Shown: in pieces, positions 12,829-18,649 of the stretch | Numbering within the stretch: the first letter of the stretch is position 1 | Layout of the letters: each line of letters begins with the position of its first letter | Source of the DNA: JAETTH01 sp964455975 | Lineage (GTDB): Bacteria > Bacillota > Clostridia > TANB77 > CAG-508 | NCBI GenBank assembly: GCA_964455975.1 | Contig: CAYVYP010000027.1 | Coordinates: 1-18,649, forward strand | Direction of reading: 5' to 3' | Length of the DNA stretch: 18,649 nt | The notes under the pieces: generated by a model | The model's input: the letters and a program-made list of their open reading frames with translations, nothing else | Database searches by the model: none | Told to the model about the DNA's origin: nothing | Made by a program: the position numbers and the translations under genes

Positions 12829-15061
12829 TTGGAATTACAAGGAGAAATAGCAGATATTATATATCAAAATGAAATAAATAGTTACACAATAGCAACATTA
12901 GAGCAAGATAATAATGAGGTAGTTACTATAGTTGGATATTTGCCTTTTATTAATGTTGGAGATACATTAAAAGTAATTGGAAATATAGTTAATCATAAAG
13001 ATTATGGAGAGCAGTTTAAGGTAGAAACATTTGAAAAGATAATGCCACAAACATTAGACAGCCTAGAAAGATATTTGGCAAATGGAGTTATAAAAGGAAT
13101 TGGACCTTCAACAGCTAGAAAAATAATTGAAACCTTTGGAGAAGAAACAATACATATATTTAAATTTGAACCACAGAAATTATCAAGAATTAAAGGAATT
13201 TCAAAAGAAAAAGCAATTACTATGGCAGAAGAATTTAATGAAAATTGGGAACAATGGCAAATAGTTGGATTTTTAGAAAAGTTTGGAATAGGTGCCCAAA
13301 ATAGTAAAACAGTATATAAATTATTAGGTGCAAATGCAATAGGAGAAATAGAAAATAATCCATATATATTAGTAGATATTGCTAGAAATGTAGATTTTAA
13401 TAAAATAGATAAAATGGCAATGGATTTAGGATTTAGCTATAACAATAATAAAAGAATACAAAGCGGAATTAAATATAGCTTAAATAAAATATCATATAAT
13501 GGTCATACTTGTACTTTAAAACCAAATTTAATAAACTATGTAGTAGATTTGTTAGGAATAACTTTTGATGAAGCAGAAGACGGAATAATAGATTTAAAAG
13601 CTAAACAAGAAATAATAATAGAGATAAGGCAAAAAGATGATGGGGAAGAAGAATGGATATATTTATTTCCATTTTATAAAGTAGAACTAAATATTGCAGA
13701 AAAAATACTTGCTTTAGATAAAGCAAAAAATATTAAAGAGATAGAAAATTTTGAAAAAGAAATAGAAAAAATAGAAAAACAAACTAAAATAGAATTATCA
13801 GATAAACAAAAAGAGGCAGTAAAAGCTGTAAATAAAAATAATGTATGTATTATAACTCGGAGGACCAGGCACAGGAAAAACTACTATTATAAAAACAATA
13901 ATAGATATATATAAATATCATGGAATGAAACCAGTACTATGTGCACCAACAGGTAGAGCAGCTAAAAGAATGACCGAAACAACAGGTGAAGAAGCAAAAA
14001 CACTTCATAGACTTTTAGAAATAGGCAAATTTGAAGAAGATGGAAAAATTCAAACAGATTATGATGTAACACCAATAGATGCAGATGTAATAATTGTAGA
14101 TGAAATGTCTATGGTAGATACTTTTTTAATGAATTATTTGTTAAAAGCTATATACCAAGGAACAAAATTAATATTAGTTGGAGATATAGACCAATTACCA
14201 TCAGTTGGACCTCGGAAGCGTGCTAAAAGATATAATTAATTCAAAAAAAGTATGTACTATTATATTAAATAAAATATTTAGACAAGCAGCAATGAGTAAA
14301 ATTATTACTAATGCACATAGAGTAAACCAGGGAGAAAACTTTTTAAACAAAGAAGATGAACAAGAAGAAAAACATAATGAAGACTTTTTCTATATAAAAG
14401 AGTCATCTCAAGATAAAATATTAAAGCAGGTTTTGAGTTTATCAAAAGAAAGGCTAAAAACCTTTGGAGATTATGATTTCTTTAAAAACATACAAGTACT
14501 ATCACCAACAAAAAAAGGAATGTTAGGTACAAAAGAATTAAACATATCACTTCAGCAGCATTTAAATCCACATAAAGAAAATAGTGTAGAAAAGCAAAAT
14601 TCAGGTTACATATATAGAAAAGGCGATAGAATAATTCAAAATAAGAACAATTATGATATATATTGGGAGAAAAAAGAACCAATATATGAAAGTGGAAGTG
14701 GAGTTTTTAATGGAGAATTAGGAACAATACAAAATATAGATGAAAAAGAAAAACAAGTAAAAATACGGATTTGATGATGGTAAAATAGCATGGTATGCAT
14801 TTTCAGAATTAGACCAAATAGAATTAGCATATGCAATAACAATACACAAATCTCAACGGAAGTGAGTTTGATGTTGTAATAATCCCAATATCTCCAGCAT
14901 CACCGATGCTACTTACAAGAAACCTTTTATATACTGGAATAACAAGAGCAAAAAAATTACTTATATTGATAGGGGCAGATAATATAATTAATTTTATGAT
15001 ACAAAATGCAGATACTAAAAAAAGAAACACAGGATTAGAATATAAATTAGAACAATTATAA
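12829..15061 (+). CDS. recD2: RecD2-like DNA helicase requiring four +1 frameshifts
   Basis: With four single-base skips this encodes 742 residues colinear with RecD2, the 5'-3' superfamily 1 helicase of DNA repair found without RecBC. Parts: N-terminal OB-like domain (1-75), helix-hairpin-helix region (about 80-140, GVIKGIGPSTARKI), Walker A GGPGTGKT (344-351), Walker B VDEMSMVD (D424, E425), DIDQLPSVGPGS, and the C-terminal AYAITIHKSQGSEF and LYTGITRAKK motifs. The start is TTG at 12829 after AAAAGGAG; the in-frame ATG at 12727 is inside the repeats. Skipped bases are C13858, C14213, C14766 and C14857. Each time a zero-frame CGG followed by A becomes the Gly codon GGA. Zero-frame translation stops after 361 residues, without ATPase motifs. 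comF follows 32 bases later. Confidence 0.85.
13858..13861 (+). other. Frameshift site 1 (CGGA, Walker A glycine)
   Basis: Zero frame reads ATA ACT CGG AGG; skipping C13858 gives ACT GGA GGA CCA GGC ACA GGA AAA ACT, the intact TGGPGTGKT. The glycine supplied by GGA is the first invariant residue of Walker A, so decoding as Gly, not Arg, is required. Confidence 0.85.
14213..14216 (+). other. Frameshift site 2 (CGGA, VGPG loop)
   Basis: Zero frame reads GGA CCT CGG AAG CGT; skipping C14213 gives GGA CCT GGA AGC GTG CTA, the LPSVGPGSVL segment expected in RecD helicases. The alternative frames end at TAA within ten codons. Confidence 0.85.
14766..14769 (+). other. Frameshift site 3 (CGGA, before FDDG)
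   Basis: Zero frame reads AAA ATA CGG ATT TGA; skipping C14766 gives AAA ATA GGA TTT GAT GAT GGT. This site alone would also tolerate reading CGG as Arg and skipping the A (I-R-F-D-D-G), so the residue decoded is ambiguous here. Confidence 0.8.
14857..14860 (+). other. Frameshift site 4 (CGGA, HKSQG motif)
   Basis: Zero frame reads TCT CAA CGG AAG TGA; skipping C14857 gives TCT CAA GGA AGT GAG TTT, the conserved HKSQGSEF of helicase motif VI. Glycine is required at this position in the family. Confidence 0.85.
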
Positions 15062-15093
15062 AAGTTATGGGGCAAAATTAAGAAGGAGTATAT

Positions 15094-15744
15094 ATGAAAA
15101 TCTTAAATTATGCCCTAAATTTAATTTATCCACAAAAATGTGGAATATGTCATAAAATAGGTGAGAGTTTATGTAAAAAATGTGAAATAGAGTTAATAAA
15201 ACCTAAAGAAGCAAAAATTAAAAAATATATAAGAAGTACTATATTTTTTGATGAACAATTATATTTCTTTAATTACCATGGAAGGATAAGAAGAAAAATA
15301 ATTCAATATAAATTTTCTGAAAAATCATTCTTATATAAAATGTTTTTAAAAATAATTTTAAAAAATAAAAAAACATATAGATTTTCAAAAAAATATGATA
15401 TAATTATTTCGGTTCCAATAAGTAAAAAAAGATTAGGAAAAAGAGGATATAATCAAAGTGAACTTATTGCCAGAGAACTGGCTAAAAATTTAAATATAAA
15501 ATATGAAAAAAATGTATTAATAAAATTAAAAGATAATAAAACTCAAAGTACATTAGGGAAAAAACAAAGGCAGGAAAATGTAAAAAATGTATATGAGGTA
15601 AAAAATGAAGGAATAATAAAAAATAAGAATATTATTATTTTTGACGATATATTCACAACAGGAAGCACAGTAAACGAATGTAGTAAAATTTTAAAACAAA
15701 ATGGTGCAAAATACATAGGAATTATTACAATAGCAAAAGATTAA
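15094..15744 (+). CDS. comF: ComF-family phosphoribosyltransferase-like protein
   Basis: ComF proteins take part in DNA uptake during natural transformation in Bacillus and Haemophilus; a role in ssDNA handling with helicases is suspected. The 216-residue product has an N-terminal zinc ribbon (Cys16-x2-Cys19, Cys27-x2-Cys30) and a C-terminal phosphoribosyltransferase motif IIIFDDIFTTGST at residues 180-192. The middle KRGYNQSELIARELA motif is also typical. AAGGAG precedes the ATG. It sits between recD2 and the NTPase gene in one probable operon. Confidence 0.92.
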   Translation: MKILNYALNLIYPQKCGICHKIGESLCKKCEIELIKPKEAKIKKYIRSTIFFDEQLYFFNYHGRIRRKIIQYKFSEKSFLYKMFLKIILKNKKTYRFSKKYDIIISVPISKKRLGKRGYNQSELIARELAKNLNIKYEKNVLIKLKDNKTQSTLGKKQRQENVKNVYEVKNEGIIKNKNIIIFDDIFTTGSTVNECSKILKQNGAKYIGIITIAKD

Positions 15745-15762
15745 AGTAAAGGTGGTATAAAA

Positions 15763-17754
15763 ATGGATGATTTAGTAGAAAGCATTTTAGATTACATCAG
15801 ATCAGATTATACAGATTATGCAATAATGATTAATGGAGAATGGGGAAGCGGAAAAACCTATTTTTGGAATCATAAAATTAGAAATAAAATAGAATCTATA
15901 AGATTAAATGGAAAAAAATATACAACAATATATATGTCTTTATATGGAATTTCTAATTTAGAGGAAATAAGTAAAAAAATATTTATAGAAACTACGCAAC
16001 TTATGGATAAAAACTTAAAAAAATATATGGATGCAAATGGTCAAACAACAATACCAGAGTATGCAAAAACAGGTTTAGATATGGCAAACTTTTTTGGAGT
16101 AACTCAAAATGGAGATAAAATAGACTATGGAGCATTTTTCTCTACAGATGATAAAATATTATGTTTTGATGACCTAGAAAGAGCTAATGTTGATGTTATA
16201 GATATATTAGGTTATATAAATAATTTTGTTGAACATGACCATATTAAAACTATAATTATTTGTAATGAAAAAGAACTTTCTACTAAATTAAAAAATTCAA
16301 ATTTAGAGATGAAAACTTTTATTGCCACATATTTATTAGATAAAGAAGGAAGTTTAGATAAAAAAAATGAAAAAGCTTCTGACAAACCAATGGTTGAAAA
16401 AATACAAGATAAAATAGAATATGTATTTGATAAGGCAAATGATTATGAAAGAATAAAAGAAAAATTAATAGGTGAGACTTTCGAATATGCTCCAGAATTT
16501 AGTTATATAATAAATGGACTTTTAATGAGATATGAAAGATATCCAGAATTAATTAGATTTTTAAGAGAAAATACAAATTTAATAATTTCAACATTTAATA
16601 AAAGTGGAACAAGAAATTTAAGAATATTAAAACATGCATTAACAGATTTTAAAAAAGTATTTGATATGGTAAATAAAGCATATCCAAATACCAATTATAG
16701 AATAATGCAAACAATCTTAATATTTACAATAGCAGTATCTTTTGAAATAAAAGCAGGAAAAATTACAAAAGATAAATTTGTAAATATTGAAAATAATGAG
16801 GAATATAAAGCATTATTAGTATCTTCAAGAGTATTTATGGATAATAGACAATTTTATATTAAAGAATTTGATAACAATTATTATTATAATTTTAAAGCAG
16901 AATATAGATTTTTTAAGTTTATTGAAATATATGTACGAACAAGAATATTTAATATGAGAGAATTTAAAGACAACATGGAGGTTATAATTAATACTGTAGA
17001 TACAGACAAGCTTCCAGGATATAAAAGATTACTTACAGAAGAATATTGGAAAATAGCAGATGATCAATTTGATACAGTTATAGAAGAAGTTTTAAATTCA
17101 GTGAAAAATGGAACTCTTCCATTAATAGACATAGTAAAATTATTTGCATATTTTACGTATTTCATAAAAAAGGGATTAATTGATTATGATATAAAAACAA
17201 TAAAAAGTGTATTTTTTAATGGAATGAATATATCATCATTAACATCAAGCTATTGTCCAAATGTAGAAGAAGAATTATCTAAAATAGCAATAGTAGATTC
17301 AAACCCAGATATGGACGAAGTATTAAAACATTTTAACGAAATAAACATTCAATTAAAAGATAAAATGTATAAAGAAAAAGCAGAAGAAATATTTAAATAT
17401 ATACCAATGAAAATGGAATTATTTTATGATAAATTTGATAGAGAAGGTATGAATATACCAATATTTAAGTATTATGATGTTTATCAAATGTTTCAAAGAA
17501 TTTCTTGTGCAAGTAATGAAGATATAGTTGCAATAAAAGAAAAATTGTTAGATAGAGCTGATAGATTTACAAAAGAAATAGAACCAGAAATGAAAAATAT
17601 GAAAAAATTAAAACAAGTAACAGATGACTATGTAAATGGAAAAGATACAACAATAAAAGTTGTAATGTTAAGAGAATTTTCAAAAGCATTAGGAAATATA
17701 TTAGATAAATATAAAACATCTATATTTGAACAAAAAGAAAACAAAGAAGAATAA
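15763..17754 (+). CDS. KAP-family P-loop NTPase
   Basis: The 663-residue protein has Walker A GEWGSGKT at residues 25-32 and Walker B ILCFDDLER ending at residues 136-140; the DDLER form is characteristic of KAP and related STAND-like NTPases. The early YMSLYGISNLEEI segment (57-69) also fits. Residues beyond about 200 are helical, Lys/Glu-rich and unrecognised; there is no clear membrane segment. KAP-type NTPases are patchily distributed and several are linked to defence against phages, but nothing here proves that. The gene starts 18 bases after comF with AAAGGTGG and ends in a terminator. It contains the only in-frame CGA I noticed (16936), and no CGG. Confidence 0.75.
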   Translation: MDDLVESILDYIRSDYTDYAIMINGEWGSGKTYFWNHKIRNKIESIRLNGKKYTTIYMSLYGISNLEEISKKIFIETTQLMDKNLKKYMDANGQTTIPEYAKTGLDMANFFGVTQNGDKIDYGAFFSTDDKILCFDDLERANVDVIDILGYINNFVEHDHIKTIIICNEKELSTKLKNSNLEMKTFIATYLLDKEGSLDKKNEKASDKPMVEKIQDKIEYVFDKANDYERIKEKLIGETFEYAPEFSYIINGLLMRYERYPELIRFLRENTNLIISTFNKSGTRNLRILKHALTDFKKVFDMVNKAYPNTNYRIMQTILIFTIAVSFEIKAGKITKDKFVNIENNEEYKALLVSSRVFMDNRQFYIKEFDNNYYYNFKAEYRFFKFIEIYVRTRIFNMREFKDNMEVIINTVDTDKLPGYKRLLTEEYWKIADDQFDTVIEEVLNSVKNGTLPLIDIVKLFAYFTYFIKKGLIDYDIKTIKSVFFNGMNISSLTSSYCPNVEEELSKIAIVDSNPDMDEVLKHFNEINIQLKDKMYKEKAEEIFKYIPMKMELFYDKFDREGMNIPIFKYYDVYQMFQRISCASNEDIVAIKEKLLDRADRFTKEIEPEMKNMKKLKQVTDDYVNGKDTTIKVVMLREFSKALGNILDKYKTSIFEQKENKEE

Positions 17755-17760
17755 AAAATA

Positions 17761-17784
17761 ATAAAGCAGCTAAAAGCTGCTTTT
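17761..17784 (+). terminator. Terminator after the KAP NTPase gene
   Basis: AAAGCAGC at 17763-17770 pairs with GCTGCTTT at 17776-17783 across a 5-base loop, with T at the end. It closes the recD2-comF-NTPase unit. Confidence 0.8.
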
Positions 17785-17793
17785 AAAAATTTT

Positions 17794-17823
17794 TGAATAA
17801 ATTTTCCTTTTAAAGAAATACTA
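17794..17823 (+). promoter_or_regulatory. Sigma-G-like promoter of spoVT
   Basis: TGAATA at 17794-17799 and AATACTA at 17817-17823 are 17 bases apart. The Bacillus forespore sigma-G consensus is TGAATA, then CATACTA at 17-18 bases, so only one base differs. spoVT is a known sigma-G target in Bacillus subtilis. The leader would be about 65 bases. Confidence 0.65.
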
Positions 17824-17894
17824 AATTTATATAAAGATGAAAAAATCTTCTAAATGAAAATAAAACATTTAGCAAAATAAAAGGAGGGAAAATT

Positions 17895-18449
17895 TTGAAA
17901 GCAACAGGAGTAGTTAGAAGAATAGATGATTTAGGAAGGGTAGTTATACCAAAGGAAATAAGAAAAACTTTAAGAATAAAAGAAGGAGACCCGCTTGAAA
18001 TATTTACTGATAAAGAAGGAGAAGTAATATTAAAAAAATATTCACCAATAGGAGAACTATCAGAATTTGCTTCAGGATATGCAGAAACATTAGCAAAAAC
18101 AACAGGACATATAACATGTATAACAGATAAAGACACTGTAATTGCAGTATCTGGAGGAGCAAAAAAAGAATATTTTGAACAAAACGTAAGTGAAGAACTA
18201 GAAAAATTAATGGAAGATAAACAAACATATTATAGTATGGAAAATAATAATGTATCACTTCCAATAACAAAAAATGACAATAAAGAAAAAAAGAACAATT
18301 CACAAGTAATATATCCAATAATAACAGACGGAGATGTAATAGGAAGCGTAATATTATTATCAAAAGATACAAAATCAAAAATGTCAGAAGTTGAAAGAAA
18401 AGTAGCAGAATCAGCAGCAAGCTTTTTAGGAGCACAAATGGAAATTTAG
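17895..18449 (+). CDS. spoVT: Stage V sporulation transcriptional regulator SpoVT
   Basis: SpoVT controls forespore gene expression and spore dormancy. The 184-residue product has the swapped-hairpin AbrB DNA-binding domain at residues 1-50 (KATGVVRRIDDLGRVVIPKE, RKTLRI, GDPLEIF) and a C-terminal GAF-like domain (about 55-183) ending SAASFLGAQMEI. Length and order match Bacillus and Clostridium SpoVT. The start is TTG, set by AAGGAGGG nine bases upstream. It shows that the organism is a spore-former lineage. It is transcribed alone, between two terminators. Confidence 0.95.
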   Translation: MKATGVVRRIDDLGRVVIPKEIRKTLRIKEGDPLEIFTDKEGEVILKKYSPIGELSEFASGYAETLAKTTGHITCITDKDTVIAVSGGAKKEYFEQNVSEELEKLMEDKQTYYSMENNNVSLPITKNDNKEKKNNSQVIYPIITDGDVIGSVILLSKDTKSKMSEVERKVAESAASFLGAQMEI

Positions 18450-18501
18450 GACCGAGCATGTCCCAATGCGTAGATTACTTTAAATAAAACAGTATATAAA
18501 T

Positions 18502-18528
18502 AAAGTCTAGTTATTAGCTAGACTTTTT
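18502..18528 (+). terminator. Terminator after spoVT
   Basis: AAAGTCTAG at 18502-18510 and CTAGACTTT at 18518-18526 form a perfect 9-bp stem with a 7-base loop and a T-run. Confidence 0.85.
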
Positions 18529-18576
18529 GCTATTAGTGAAATATTATAAGTATATGTAAAAAATTTTAATAAAAAA

Positions 18577-18594
18577 TCTACAAAATCTACAAAA
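18577..18594 (+). repeat. Short tandem TCTACAAAA x2
   Basis: Two adjacent copies of TCTACAAAA lie in the AT-rich region after spoVT. Too short to assign a role; could be part of a leader or operator for the next gene. Confidence 0.35.
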
Positions 18595-18612
18595 TATAGG
18601 TTTACAATAGAT

Positions 18613-18649
18613 ATGACACACCCAACAGAAAAAAATAAAAAAATGGAAA
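18613..18649 (+). CDS. Possible start of the next gene (partial)
   Basis: An ATG opens a frame reading MTHPTEKNKKME to the window edge. There is no convincing ribosome binding site and the product cannot be recognised, so this is only a candidate. Confidence 0.2.
   Translation, partial: MTHPTEKNKKME

Noticed and set aside
12829..15061. recD2 as an ordinary decayed pseudogene or random sequencing error
   Set aside because: All four breaks have the same sign and the same CGGA context, and the rest of the frame is intact with all helicase motifs. Random processes would not give this; a systematic error remains possible but GGA is common elsewhere without any extra C.

Overview
The window comes from a very AT-rich, spore-forming Clostridia-type Firmicute, probably an uncultured gut lineage. 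The evidence is strong AAGGAGG-type ribosome binding sites, TAA-dominated stops, AGA as the main arginine codon, zinc-binding versions of S14, S4 and L36, a SpoVT gene behind a sigma-G-like promoter, and the Firmicute gene order of the spc-alpha ribosomal region.

Layout. Bases 1-4691 hold the end of the spc operon (rplX', rplE, rpsN, rpsH, rplF, rplR, rpsE, rplO, secY), closed by a strong terminator. rpmD (L30), normally between rpsE and rplO, is absent. A palindromic repeat and a two-gene nucleotidyltransferase/unknown-partner cassette (4691-5646) then separate secY from adk. adk ends in its own terminator. map carries in its 3' end a perfect TTGACA-N17-TATAAT promoter that should drive infA-rpmJ-rpsM-rpsK-rpsD-rpoA-rplQ, ending at the terminator at 11091-11133. 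Two intergenic elements flanking rpmJ share a 13-base motif and the same predicted H-type pseudoknot.

After rplQ the region is accessory. It holds a small membrane protein with a glycosyltransferase-like segment (11217-11570), then a visibly foreign, GC-richer gene (11680-12534). The C-terminus of that gene looks like the variable region of a diversity-generating-retroelement target protein, but an in-frame TGA precedes the variable region. A recD2-comF-KAP NTPase operon follows (12829-17754), then spoVT (17895-18449) and a terminator.

The most striking observation is in recD2. The protein is complete and colinear with RecD2 helicases only if the ribosome shifts +1 four times. Every shift is at the same tetranucleotide: a zero-frame CGG followed by A, where skipping the C gives the Gly codon GGA. 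Three of the four glycines are conserved (Walker A, the VGPG loop, HKSQG). I found zero-frame CGG nowhere else except once in the foreign gene. This points to CGG being vacant or recoded and CGGA being read as glycine, either by programmed +1 frameshifting or by quadruplet decoding. Independent anomalies are an out-of-frame rplO tail and an rpsD with no recognisable start codon. These could be real, or could be assembly errors, and they limit how far the single-sequence evidence can be pushed.
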